Part shown: positions 14,707-26,752 of the stretch, piece by piece
Layout: each line of letters opens with the position of its first letter
How positions within the stretch are numbered: position 1 is the first letter of the stretch
Origin: Sialis fuliginosa
Lineage: Eukaryota > Arthropoda > Insecta > Megaloptera > Sialidae
NCBI GenBank assembly: GCA_961205875.1
Contig: OY540818.1
Span: forward strand, 11,754,761-11,818,760
Length of the DNA: 64,000 bases
Direction: 5' to 3'
Notes under the pieces: model-generated
What the model was told of the DNA's origin: nothing
Database searches by the model: none
Seen by the model: the letters and a program-made list of their open reading frames with translations, nothing else
Position numbers and translations under genes: made by a program

Positions 14707-14910
14707 CAGCAAGTATTACTACAAGTCTTGAGGCTTCCGCGGTGATCTTGATATGGATCTTGGCTTTTGGGTGTAAGCCGCGTCGGTTTGGTCGTGTTAG
14801 TTATGTTTTAGATGATGTCCACTGCAATGTGTGACGAAACGTTGGCCGATAACACGACCAAACCGACGCGGCTTACACCTAGAAGCCAAGATCCACAGCA
14901 AGTACTACTT
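14707..14910. mobile_element. Second foldback insertion with direct repeats and a degenerate hammerhead-like core
   Basis: Direct repeats CAGCAAGTATTACTA (14707) and CAGCAAGTACTACTT (14896) flank the unit. Inside, 44-nt inverted arms at 14756-14799 and 14850-14893 match at all but two positions. The loop holds the ribozyme-like sequence. The layout is the same as at 8406-8607, although the arm sequences are unrelated. Confidence 0.65.
14806..14849 (+). ncRNA. Degenerate hammerhead-like motif
   Basis: TAGATGA (canonical CTGATGA), then a stem GTCCAC/GTG(T)GAC around a TGCAAT loop, then CGAAAC and the short palindrome AACGTT before GGCC. The GAAA box and stem II are good, but the first two bases of the CUGAUGA box are changed, so this copy is probably inactive. 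Confidence 0.4.
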
Positions 14911-16129
14911 ATGTATAATAAAAGCGAAATTACATGAGTTCACCAGTCGCACATTACACAGCCTAGGACCTCGAGGTAAAATGGTAGTCCGGTATATAAA
15001 TTAAGTAAAAAAAAATTATGTGAACCCTTTTTGCTCTTTAAACAATTTTGCTCTTCGGGCAATTAAAAACAAAAAAACACTGTGGGTGTGACCTTTGAGG
15101 TCCACACAACCAACATCCTAACATGGTATGACTATCAATACTTGAATACTGGTTTTTGATTGTTTCCATATAGTTTATGTGAATATGATATTTTAATAGT
15201 ATAGGGGCCTAAAATATCACTTAATACGCATCTAGATTTTTTTAAATCGATTCAAAAAGTATTTTAAAGTATGCCACCAAAATAAATTAGATCTGACAAA
15301 TCTTTTTGAAGAAATTCTGAAATCTAATTTTTTTTGGAACCCTAATGAAGTCAATAGCAATTTTTATTTGCAAGATTTCGTGCAGTAAAAATATGACACT
15401 CACGTATGTAATGCACGAACATCTTTCTGAAAATAGTGTAAATATACTATAATATAGTGACTGAAACAAAAATATGTTGAAATTTTTGATTTTCGGACTG
15501 ATTACAATAATTTAGGAAGAAAAATTATCGGGGTTTGCATTTTATGGCCAAGCCATTTTATTTTACTTTAATTATTGATTTTATGATGAATATCAAATAT
15601 TTATATTTTGAATAATTATTCAAAATCTTTAAAAACCGACAATTTCGACGAAACTCTTAATGAGAAAACTTGTCTTAGGCGGCGCAACGTGCGGCTTTAA
15701 TACTTGTAAAAACATCTGCCAAGTATATAAATTCACAATGTTCCCTTATGCTAAATTCACCAAATATACTTATTGTTAGTTAATTATTGAGTGTTCAGAT
15801 AAATTACCTGGCATTGGTTAACCATTTAGTTTTTAAACAATTTTGAAATGGAACCGTCCTTATATATAATATCAGTTCAATGGTTTATGAGTTATGTGTG
15901 TGACAAGAATTCAGGGGACAGATACACAGCTACACACATACAGACAGACGGACAGACACGAAACAATCTTGATCTGAAACGGAAAGATCAATTTAAAATT
16001 TTGAAATCGGAGAACAATTTTTTTATCTCAAAGCTTCTCATATCTTCAATATTGCGAGGAAGCAAATTAAATTTTCACGATTTTGTCATTTTAGCTTCTG
16101 AAATTTGATCAATTCTTATGTAGGTATCT
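14911..16129. other. Non-genic DNA with an interspersed repeat fragment
   Basis: The part 15860-15980 (GGAACCGTCC ... GTGTGTGACAAGAATTCAGG, then a tail rich in ACAGACAGACGGACAG) matches the repeat at about 770-905. Such tails are typical of 3' regions of non-LTR retrotransposons in insects. Nothing else is seen. Confidence 0.5.
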
Positions 16130-16510
16130 GAATATCGACGTGGGGCACGAATAACTTCGACGCCGGTCCCGTCCGCGACGACGACGTCGACACCGACGCC
16201 GCGGTATCGATCGAGCCCGAAGCGCCGCGCCGCGTGCACACACTGCGCGCTGTGAGAGAGCGCGGGCGTGTGTGTGTGTGTGCGTGTGTGTGTGTATGTG
16301 TGCGCCATGGCAGGTCGGCGAGAGTTCCCGCCACTCGGCAGTTATGCGTCTACCACAACGGTCAACTCAACTAGTGGCTTTGACAGCACCACACACCGGC
16401 TCAAAACGTCATACCATTGCACTGGCGACGTCTCAGACACCCCCCAGCCGGAGTGATTGTTGTATGTGCCATTGTTTACCGCTAGAACGCTCTGTACAAT
16501 ACAAATAACA
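16130..16510. promoter_or_regulatory. CpG-rich island with GT microsatellite; candidate promoter or first exon
   Basis: The most GC-rich stretch of the window (16140-16270: many CGACG and GCGCGC runs), followed by a GT/TG microsatellite at 16265-16302. An ATG at 16307 sits in a strong context (GCGCCATGG) and opens 49 codons (starts MAGRREFPPLG, ends TPQPE, stop TGA at 16454). I do not recognise the peptide. It could be the start of a gene, an upstream reading frame, or chance. No clear donor site follows. Confidence 0.4.
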
Positions 16511-17685
16511 AGACGGAAGTGTTGTTCCATGTGTGTTATTTTATAAAAAATTCTTTGTGTTTGTAAAAATGAGTGGATTTTAATAAAATTTATTTTAAAA
16601 TGATCAACATGATATATTACGGAAATGTCATTCCGATTTTTGAGTTTATAATCAAAACAACGATTTTCAAAAGTATATACAGAAACTAATATATTTTATA
16701 AAAAAATAAAAAATATGAACTATCAGATAATGTTATATCATTAAATAAATATAAATATAGTAACGGATACATATCAAATAGACTACCGTATATTTAATTA
16801 AGTGACTTATAAAATACATATCATAAATAACACCATAAATTATAGGATTTAAATGTATAGTATATACATATCATTAAAAGTATTAATAGATTTTAAACGT
16901 TGTTGATAATTACTAAGCGCGTACCTATAAGTGTGGTTATTGAAATAAAAAATAAATATAAACCTTTCGTTGAATGAAGTTACTTGATTTTTATATTTGC
17001 ATATGTGAGTGAGTTTATTATTTTTTGCTACAAGTGTTGAATTGTGAAGAAAGAAAACATCAAATTCATTTCTTGATCTTCTTGAGTATCACAAGGAGGT
17101 GTTGACAAACAGGTAAACAAATCAATTACATTAATTATTGCTTATTTTTAATATTAAAAAACACTTCTGGCAATTAGAATGAATGATATTACATAAAATA
17201 TTACATAGTATAGATTTAAGAAGTTACGTATCGAATTAGTTTTATAAATTGTTAGTTATGAAATCATAATATTTTTAATCGAAAATATATTTTATGAAAT
17301 ATACGAACTTAAATATCTTGTTTGTATATTTTAGTTAGATTTAAGATAATTGTATCTTTGTATGGCTTAAGTAAACACTTATTTTTCACATATTTTAATA
17401 AACAAATAAGGCACATTTTTTTAGCGAAATTGGAACTTTTTTGAAAATGTGCAGTTAAATAAAATTTTATTATAATTAAAATTAAATAATATCAAAATAT
17501 AATGCTGAGTAAAAGCCCGCCTGTTATTATTGTGGCCCGCGATGATAGTTTGCAGTTGCGTAGTAAGAAAAATTTTCGGGGCGGGAGGGGAAATAGATAT
17601 ATATGAGTTAAATTTTTTAAACCTGAGTATGAGGTTCTGTACTATTTTAAACTTTACGTAGAATTTTGTATTGAAGAAAACTATA
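16511..17685. other. AT-rich DNA, no gene seen
   Basis: No coding similarity on either strand. A GC-richer patch near 17515-17590 (GTGGCCCGCGATGATAG) resembles internal hAT sequence. Confidence 0.4.
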
Positions 17686-17993
17686 TAGTGCTGCACAAGA
17701 GACGAGACGAGAGTCAGATGTCTCGTCTCGATCTCGTTCCGTGAAAATTGAAGCCATCTCGTCTCGGTTTTGTTTCGTACACGTGATCGAAACCGAGACT
17801 GAGAAAAATCGGTTTAAAAATTATTTTTACCTTTTATTTTTATGAAATAAACATAGAATTTTCGAAATATAACAAATCTTGTAATTTTTTCTATAATTAT
17901 ACATTAAAGGCACGTTAATCTCGGTCTCGATCTCGTTTAGATACCGAGACCGAGACGAGACCGACAAAAATCTTGTCTCGGCGTGCTTCCCTA
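17686..17993. mobile_element. Short hAT-like element with GAGACGA/TCTCG repeats
   Basis: Left end TAGTGCTGCAC and right end GCGTGCTTCCCTA are imperfect inverted repeats. Just inside each end lie GAGACGAGACGAG and the complementary CTCGGTCTCG-type strings, giving several internal hairpins. The flanking 8-mers do not match, so the target duplication has decayed or the ends are misplaced. Confidence 0.5.
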
Positions 17994-18076
17994 TGAAAAA
18001 CAAATTTAAATGTATAAGTAAATAATATAAAAACCTTTTCAAGGAAAAAATAAAACCGACTTAAAAAAACCCAAAT

Positions 18077-18217
18077 AAGCACTGAAAAGTATATCTAATA
18101 ATTAAATTTTAGAGTTTTTGAAGTCGGTTTTCTTTTTTCTTTATTAAAATTTTTATTGGCTTAGCACCGACTTCAAAAACTGTTAAATTTAATTGTTAGA
18201 TATACTTTTAAGTGTTT
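18077..18217. repeat. Inverted repeat (arms about 52 nt)
   Basis: Arms 18077-18128 and 18166-18217 share AAGTATATCTAA, TTAAATTT and TTTTTGAAGTCGGT in opposite orientation. The CCGACTT motif also occurs at about 18056. This is likely the core of a foldback element or MITE. Confidence 0.65.
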
Positions 18218-18389
18218 TTAGTTTTTTTTTAAGTTTAGTTTTTTACTTTTTCTCTTTGAAGTCCATGGTCAGATTCTGATGAAATTTATATAGACCACCT
18301 CTAATAACTGCATATTTGTTGGAGTTTTGTCCGACAATACATAAAAAAATATATAAATATAAGTCCATAGTAAAATTTCGAAAAAAATT

Positions 18390-18485
18390 ACATGAGAGTT
18401 AAAGCAGGAGCATACTCTTTCAAACAAAAAAAAGTCATTTGAATCGTCGAAGTTATGCTCGAACATACATAAAAAATCGGTAAAA
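18390..18485. repeat. Interspersed repeat fragment shared with 22845-22935
   Basis: Common string TCTTTCAAACAAA followed by AAGT(C/T)AT, GTCG/GTCC, TTATGC and GAACAT at the same spacing in both copies. This resembles a 3' region of an insect retrotransposon; no reading frame remains. Confidence 0.5.
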
Positions 18486-19445
18486 AATTAACTCAGTTAT
18501 TATCTATTATAGCAAATATAAATTTCCTATCCAATAAACTTTTTAAACTTACACATAATATCAATAGCAAATGCTATCATCATCAGAATCTCAGAGACAT
18601 TAACTCTTATCAATTAGCAATTATATATTTTTATTCTTATTTTATTAATATAGACAATATTGTGTTCAACTGTCACATTGTTATCGTTGAATAGAAGTTA
18701 TGAAATAAAATGTATATAGATACCTACATAGATAAAGTAACCACTTTATCTATATGCAGATGTCCAAGATAAGCGTGAAATGCGTGGAGATTTCCTTAAC
18801 GGTAAGAGATACATGTTCGGTTAAATGAGATGAATTATTTGTAAGGAAGGGGTGGTATTATTACCTTAAAAAATGTTAATAATTCTATATAGTTTAGGCA
18901 GTATACCCAAAAATCTGAAAATTCGGAAATTATTTAGATGGTTATAACTTTTTTGTAAAAGTAGATATTTACTTTTTGTTTGCGGTTTCTTAATGCACTT
19001 TTATGTAGAATTGATTGGTATATTTAGAATTTTTATATCACTTTTAGTTTCCGAGTAGCAAGCCCTAACTTTAGTTTTTCTTATGGGCCACTATGTTGGC
19101 TATAGCATATTTGAACTTGTTTTTTTACTCTACAATGTACAATGCTATATTACTTGTCAATTTGTCATACTTACTATCGAAAAAAGTAAGAACATGTAAC
19201 AAAATCACAAATCAATTTTTCTTAGCGCGCATTAAAAACGTTGATATCTCGAAACGACAACTGGATAACAGTATCCAACTAGTGCAAAGAATAGCATATA
19301 AAATACACTATATTTTTAATTTAATCGAATCAAAAAATATATTTATTAAAGCTGATTGATTGATAAATATAATAGAAAAATATTAGATTTTTTTTATTAT
19401 AATGTAAAAATAACCTTAATCAAGTTATTTTCATTTTATATGTAT
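18486..19445. other. AT-rich DNA, no gene seen
   Basis: An 88-codon open stretch at 19093-19359 is AT-driven and has no recognisable domain, so it is not annotated as a gene. Confidence 0.4.
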
Positions 19446-19453
19446 CATATAAC

Positions 19454-20414
19454 CAGTGGCGAGGCGTGAAATTTTTAATAAGGGAAGCATATTTTGTCAA
19501 TCCTCCCCCTCCTATTAACAAAAAAAACTATGGAACACATTAAATTCAAGCTTTTACTTTTTAAAATAAATTATTATGTATTTATGTAGTATCTAAATAA
19601 ATGATTCTATGTCTTATTTTCTTGTATTTTAGTCGATATTTGTATGACGAGTTGAAGTTCACTGCAGGAAATATCACTAAAAAATTTCGAATTTTTGATT
19701 TCGTTAAAAGTATGTTTATTGTATAGAAAATGACGTGAAAAGTTGAAATTTTCAAACCGCAGGTCTGTATCTCAAACCGTTCTCGAGATATAGCCTCTCA
19801 AAGTTTTAGTTTTTTCAAATTTTTAGAGAAAAACGGCCTTAACTTTTGAACGCGTGGTCGGAATTGATTTTAGTTGACGGATTTGAAATCAGCGTGTCAA
19901 AATCTATATAATGGCATGTATAATACTTTAAAATCCGACAAAAAATTTTTGGTCAAAAATCGACATTTTTTTTTTCCAGTTTTAAGGTATTATACGTCTC
20001 ACATTTCATTATATAGATTTTGACACGCTGATTCCAAATCCGTCAACTAAAATCAATTCCGACCACCCGTTAAAAAGTTAGAGCCATTTTTCTTCAAATT
20101 TTTGAAAAAACTGAAACTTTGAGAGGCTATATTTCAAGAACGGTTGGAGATACAGAACTGCGGTTTGAAAATTTCAACTTTTCACGTCATTTTCTATATA
20201 ATTAGTATACTTTTAACGAAATCAAAAATTCAAATTTTAAAATTTTTTTATTGAAATTTCCTGCAGTGAACTCGTCATACAAATATTGATTAAAATTCAA
20301 GAAAATAAGACGTAGATGTATTATAGTTTTATAATTGAGCGTCTAAATTAATATAAAATGCTTTTTTTGATTAAAAGCACTGCTTCCCTTGCTTCCATGG
20401 ATGCTTTGCCACTG
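19454..20414. mobile_element. Non-autonomous hAT element with very long inverted repeats, intact target duplication
   Basis: Begins CAGTGGCGAGGCGTG and ends GATGCTTTGCCACTG. It is flanked on both sides by the 8-bp target duplication CATATAAC (19446-19453 and 20415-20422). Most of the 961 bp is two inverted arms. Strings such as GACGAGTTGAAGTTCACTG and GACGTGAAAAGTTGAAATT in the left half recur inverted in the right half, around a centre near 19970. There is no transposase frame. The perfect target duplication suggests a fairly recent insertion. Confidence 0.9.
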
Positions 20415-20422
20415 CATATAAC

Positions 20423-23400
20423 AGTTTAAAGTAGCTGGCCACCAAAATACTTTTATGGGTTAGAAATGGTTCGCGGGCCGCCAATCGGACAGCGCTGGCA
20501 TAGAAGATACTTAATAATATCATCAGTAAACAAACAGTTCGTCATTTTGAAAATTGACGTTAATTATATTGTCACTTTGTCAGTGACATAGTTATTGAAT
20601 AAATATAATGAAAAACTATATTTCCATTGATGTAGCGGATATATTAGACGTTTGATTGTCAAAATTACTTTTGTAATATGTATAGTTATTTCATGAGTTT
20701 GTTTTAAAAAGTGAATTTATATTATTGTTATACAATGCAATTAATTTACTTTATCAGTGCCTATGATATCTAACGATATCTAACGTTTATGTGCAAAATA
20801 AAATCGAATAATTAGCCACACGTATATTTATACCTATTGTTTGAAAACAGCTTTGGGGCGCAATTTCCATTTTCGTATTTTTCTACGCCTTTGCTTATAA
20901 TAAAATTGTTCGATATTTACGTAAAATTATTAATCGCCATTTAATCTAAAGATAGAATAACATAATTCTATGTGAACATATGAAATTGTACTTCTTTAGA
21001 CGCATTCAGGGTGAAATTTTAATATCGCAAAGGAAATAAAATGCGGAAACAATTTAACGACATGAATTTAGTTTAGGTGTAGATTTCTATTATGATAGTC
21101 GGTAAAACAGGTTTTTTGTTTTGTATTTGCACGCTAGATGTCATTACGTCAAAGAAGTTTAACTTCTAATGCGGGTACATAACTACACACACCCATTTTT
21201 TAAATGTGTGTAACTATGGAATTTAAAAATATAAATATTTACTGCTCAGTTGTTTTAATTGATAGCGTGATAATATATACCCTATAGCACATGGAACACG
21301 TTGGTTGAATATACCAGTTTTAGTTCTTTTATTGAAATAAAAGGACTAATGTTGGAACGGCCTTTATGAATAAGCAAATGGAAGAAATCAACGTTTGTTG
21401 AAAACTAGGGTTGTTATGGATATGGCATATCTGTTTTTTTTCCTGTTTTCAGTTTCGGATAGGGTTATTTGTTTATCTTAGTTTCGGTTAGATATGTATA
21501 TGGTGTCATGGAGTTTATTTTAGATGTTTTTATTCTACACAATTATTTACTACATTATATTGTAATACAAAAAAAACTTTTTTCTGGCTTGATTTACTAT
21601 TATTGTCACTGCTTATTCCTTATGTTACCTAACGTAACAAAATATATCCTAAAACCTGGCCAGAGAACATATCTATGAATAAAAAAAAAACACGTAAATC
21701 GTATAAGTGGTTCTCGGTGATAAGGGCACGGACGAACAGACAGACAGACTGTAAAAAGATTTTTTTTATAAATTTATTTTTCATGTTTCGTGTAAAAAAG
21801 TGTATTTGTTCTTCTTTGCGGACCGTGTTATTAGAGTTAAGTTACAGTTGTATTTTAGATTAAATTTGATCGATTTATATATTTTAATTGACGCAGATCG
21901 AAATTTTGAGAATATTAGTTCAAATTTCATATACGTAAATGGAATTATTTTTTTTCCCGGGAACGTATATACGAGTTACATTTAATTTATTAATTTTCTG
22001 TTAAAGTTAACTTTGCTTTTCAACAATATAGTATAGAACAATAATTTTATACTAAAGTTACGTCATTTTGCGTAAACGAGAGTTACTTTTATTATCATCA
22101 CAAACTCAAAGTAAGTCTCCAAGGAATTAACTCCAAATAAGATATAATTAACTTCGCATCAGTCAATTAACGTATTTCAGTAGGTGTTCATGTAGCCATC
22201 CCATTTTATAGGTAACAGACATTAATGTAATTAATTAATTAACAATGTTTCCGCACATGATATTAAATATTCTGTTTTAAGGTAAGAAACAAAATCAAAT
22301 TTGAGGGAAGGTTAAGATATTCATATATTATAAGCGACCTGTAAAATAAACACATACTGAGGATATTTTAATTACGTTTGTGGAGGTGGTATTTTTAAAT
22401 CAAAAGGTTTATTATTGTTGTGTTCATTATAAACAAATATATGATTTTAGAAGGTACGTGTGGGTGGAATTTCGAAATGGAAATTGTTACTATAGTTATG
22501 GTGTTGTTTTAAATATGTAGAAACGTGTTTATGGAGGCATATTATTTCTTGAAATTAAAGATGTGTATGTTTAAGCGTGGAGTGGGAGCTACTTTTGAAA
22601 TTTAAATTATCTGCTGAGCTATACAAATGTAATATGTATGAAACTCTAAAAAAATATTTTTGGTTGCTCTCAAGATAATATAAAATATGGTTATATTATA
22701 TACAGAACACATTATGAATGTGTTTCAAATTATTGAAACATTATTGGTTTTTACTTTTTAACTCGTTTTTTCATTATTTTATTGACTTTGATATGGCAAA
22801 TAAATTATTAAATTAATTCAATCGCGGAACGTGTGATTTAAACTGTTAAAGAGAGTATCGTCTTTCAAACAAAACAAAAGTTATCCAAATCAGTCCACGT
22901 AATACGAAATTATGCGTGAACATCGACAGTGGACAACCTTATTCTTTTTTGAAGTCAGTTAAAAAGAGAACATATTTTGTAATTCATATATTAAAAAACA
23001 ATATTGATTCTAAATTTGCATAGTCAAATTTCGAAGCACATTCTTTTTTCCTGAGTAACTAAATATTGTAAAATTATCCCCCCCCCCACCCAAATATCGT
23101 AGTATATAGTTTCTTTAATATTTATTAATATATATCATATTCTAAAAATAAATATCCGCCAACAAGAAATTTGGTAACACATTATGTTAATATATTTTCT
23201 TGTTAACAAGAATCATAAAAAACTTTTCTCTCGTGTTATTTTAAACATTGAATATTTTTCTTTCGCATAATTAATCAAAATTCATGATAAATACAGAGGT
23301 CCTTTACATAAAAGAAAACGTTGGGTTTTATTTTATTTTACTGTTCCATTCCAGGCAAGATAGTTTCAAAGCATAGAAAATATTTTAATTAAATATTGCC

Positions 23401-24676
23401 AAAGCTTAACGAGTGTTTTTGGGTTGAAAAACATATGTCTATTTCTCACACAGTAAAAATATTATGTTTGATATATTGTACAAGTACATACATATTTCTC
23501 GAATTTTGTGTGATGTACATATGTTTTATTTATCCAACAATTTTCTCTTATTATTATTAATTAATTAAATTTTCCAGAAATATAAAATTGATGTTTGAGT
23601 ACATTTAATTATCCAAAGATTTATTTTTTAAGAAAACAAACCTATGAATTCAATATAACGCAAAAAGTAAAAACAATTTGATGATTTTTGACACATGTTA
23701 ACAATTAAATATGTTGAAATATATTAATTGAAAATTGAAATATAAAGAAACATTTCACTTTCAAGAAATGTAAAATATCGAAATTAATTATGATTGTTGC
23801 TAACCTATTTATTTTTATTTTTTGATTTTCATACAAATTCTAAGACGGGACTTGGTGTTTCACGAGTCAATTTCCATTTTTGTATAAATTCGAATAAAAA
23901 ATCAATTCGCAGTGAATATGTATGTTGGGTGGGCATGTTTGGTGGGCATGTAGAATATTTTAGATCACTATGATTTTGTGAATATTAACCTGGTTAACAT
24001 CGGGTCCAATGCGCTAGTAAGTAATAAAAGAATGCAAATAGTTTTTTTTAGCAAATACCATTGACTTTTTAATTACATTTTTAGAAGTTCAGTGAGTGAT
24101 TGAGGTTAGGAATAATCAAATTCTTACAGGAAACATTACGCATATTTATTATGTGCGTAATCGAAATAACTATAATTAAATTAATATAATCAGTTAATGA
24201 TAATGATACTCCGTACATTGGCGTAGTTTGATTGAATTAAAGGGGGAGCTTTGGATTGGAATATTAATGTATAAAGTGTAACATGAGATTTTTCTTGATC
24301 TCAAATTGCTTTTACTTTCAGTATCTTCACTTTACGAAATAAAAATTAACTTGTAACGGCGGAAACTACCTGTTTTGACAAAAAGCTATTTAGGTAGTTT
24401 TTTGTTTAATGAAATGAAATTAGATTTCAAAATTACATAATCATCAAAAATACGGTTAATTGTTGAAAACGTACTTTCTCATTTCACATTTGATAATGTT
24501 TTAAATAACTATTCATTATACAAATTGCAAAATGTAATTTTTTAAATTTTATAGAATATTTTTAGAGCATTCAAAATTCTATAAAAATGGTAAGCATATT
24601 TTTTGTAAAAAAAACTAATCTGCTCCGGGTGTTAAAAATAGCCCCGGTTACCAGCCTTCCTTAGCCCGCCACTGCA
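20423..24676. other. Long AT-rich stretch with scattered repeat fragments, no gene seen
   Basis: The string GGGCCGCCAATCGGACAGCG at 20477-20496 looks like a hAT end without a partner. A repeat fragment at 22845-22935 matches 18390-18485. A short imperfect hairpin with arms TACACACA/TGTGTGTA lies at about 21180-21220. A run of nine C bases occurs at about 23078. At about 24218-24674, ends of the type CATTGGCGTAG and AGCCCGCCACTG suggest a decayed hAT element. Confidence 0.4.
22845..22935. repeat. Interspersed repeat fragment, second copy
   Basis: Matches 18390-18485 in order and spacing (TCTTTCAAACAAA, AAGTTAT, TCC, TTATGCGTGAACAT). Confidence 0.5.
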
Positions 24677-24684
24677 CACGTACA

Positions 24685-25102
24685 CAGGCCCGGATTTATA
24701 AATTTGCCGCCCCTAGGCAGTTGCGAAAATTGCCGCCCCCACCCCCTCGAAACTAACAGTTTACGTCATAGATGTCAAAATATAAAACTCAGGATCTTTT
24801 TTTTTGGTTGCGTCAGTTTCAAATTTTATAAATTTTTATAAATTTACATAAAACATAAAAACTAAAAACCTTTTTTTTTTTTAGTCATGCTTGAGTTACA
24901 TGTATAGAGAAATTATTGCTTATGGGTTGAAATTTTTACATCTCGATTTTCGGATGGCAAACTCATCGATAATGGAATCAAAATCAAATTCAATTCCCAC
25001 GAATATAACAAGTTTTCAAAGTTTCCACCAAAATTTGCCGCCCTTCAATTCTTGCCGCCCTAGGCAGCTGCCTACTCTGCCTGCATGGTAAATCCGGGCC
25101 TG
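24685..25102. mobile_element. Short hAT element, intact 8-bp target duplication
   Basis: Terminal inverted repeats CAGGCCCGGATTTA and TAAATCCGGGCCTG, flanked by the identical 8-mer CACGTACA at 24677-24684 and 25103-25110. Just inside, TTGCCGCCCCTAGGCAG and TTGCCGCCCTAGGCAGC occur in the same orientation near the two ends. The element is 418 bp with no transposase. Confidence 0.9.
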
Positions 25103-25110
25103 CACGTACA

Positions 25111-26267
25111 CACATACATGTTCAACAACACAAGTAAAACACGAAGAGCTGTCGGAAGAGGATCATTTCCGGTCGACATTATAAAAAAATAATAATACAT
25201 ACGAACCTATATAAAAATACAATTATTATCTACGAAATATCGTAAATAAAACATTGAAATAAATAGTTGGCACAGTAAACGCGACACATATTAGATAGCT
25301 CATAATTTAATCAGACGGGCATAATGATTTCTTAGAAACACGACGGGGACGTTTTAATAAGTACAAACACGGTTTGCATGTGCTCTATCTGCACCGCGCA
25401 CGACAACAATTACAGCCAGCAGCGGTATTTCACAACAATCAGCGGCTACAATACCTGTGGAACGCCCATCTACATATATCCACATACAGGTGTATAATGA
25501 ACATAATAGAATGGTATGAGTTAATGAAGACAAATTGTAAGACTTTACGGAAATATATATGTATTATTTTTATGTAGTATATCAGTGGTGTAACCAGGAG
25601 GTATGAGTAAAAGGCAGTAATAACATTTATTTTTCACATTACAGAAGGATATTTGAATCATTTATTATTTGCATGCAAAAACTATGATAAAGAAAGATGC
25701 TAACTCTGGAAAGAGTTAATGGCAAAAAAATTACTCCCACTGTACAACATAAGCTCTCTGTTGAGCACAATAGATATAGAAATACATATGTATATAAAAT
25801 AATTTACAACTTTATAGTTAATACAAAAATACAATTGTAACAGCCAGTGAGGATAATTTTGTAATACAGTCGTTGAGAATAGCGTCAGTGGCAGCTGGAG
25901 AATCAGAGGCATACGGGGCTGTATGGGAGAAATTCGACAACGACTGTATAGGCTATAAGATAGAAATAAGAACCTATTGTCTGTTTCTAGGACGTTACCC
26001 GTGGATGAAATGGGCTTCGTGACTGTTTCCTGCCCTGATTGCCCCAGGGCACTTCCCGATCCCCCCCAGTCATCCATGTCTGCTAGTGGCATAGTGACGT
26101 TAATAACTGGCTGTATATGAAAATAAATGCCAAAAAAAAACATTTTTTTCTAATTTTTGGTACCGTTTGGATTCTATAAACGATTTCTTACACGTTACTG
26201 AGGGAAGAAGAAATAAAATATGATATTATAATGAATTATGTTCACCTCAAATAATTTGCACCGTTAT
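25111..26267. other. No recognised gene; GC-richer segment around 25850-26110
   Basis: A 147-codon frame is open on the minus strand (26143-25700). It includes DMDDWGGSGSALGQSGQE but has no domain I recognise and ends in an AT-driven hydrophobic stretch. The GC-richer part may be an old repeat or exon. CAGTGGTGTAACCAGGAGG at about 25585 resembles a hAT left end. Confidence 0.3.
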
Positions 26268-26752
26268 CAGTGCCGGATTAGCCATGTAGCAGGAGTAGCA
26301 AATGCTACGGGCCCCGCAGCTTAGTGAAAAAATATCTCTTATTGGATTTACCACCTACCGTTCAATGATTAATACAGGGTGTCCAAATATACAGTAATTA
26401 ATAATTTAATTTTAGGGTTTCCGAATGTTTTTGAAAGCTTCGATCTTTGATTTTTTAAATCGATTTTTCTAAATTTGCCTACATTAAATTGAGAAAAATT
26501 TGTCTGTAAAAGTGCTGTTGTATTATACACTCCTCAAAAAAATTAAGGGATGATTAAAAAAAAGCAAAAAAATTCATATTTTCAATTATATCTCCGCGAA
26601 AAATTATTAGATTTGCAGGATCCAAAGCTCATTCAAAAGTTTGCACTTTCTAATTTTTGGGGGGTGACACTATTGATTTCCATTCTTGGTGCCACCTCAC
26701 TCCCCTCTTTATATCATTTGCTACAGGCCCCGCGCTGGCTTAATCCGTTATG
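26268..26752. mobile_element. hAT-like element with a damaged right end
   Basis: Left end CAGTGCCGGATTAGCC; right end GGCTTAATCCGTTATG. Inside, AGCAAATG and GGGCCCCGC (left) pair with CATTTGCT and GCCCCGCGC (right). The left flank ends ACCGTTAT, and CCGTTAT also occurs at the right end, as if the terminal bases between two CCG copies had been lost. Confidence 0.6.

Noticed and set aside
16075-16334. HTHTHT-rich minus-strand frames
   Set aside because: Translation of the GT/CA microsatellite and CpG-rich DNA; no domain.
25700-26143. 147-codon minus-strand frame
   Set aside because: Half of it is AT-driven hydrophobic sequence, and the rest has no recognised domain or clear splice sites, so it is noted only as a region.
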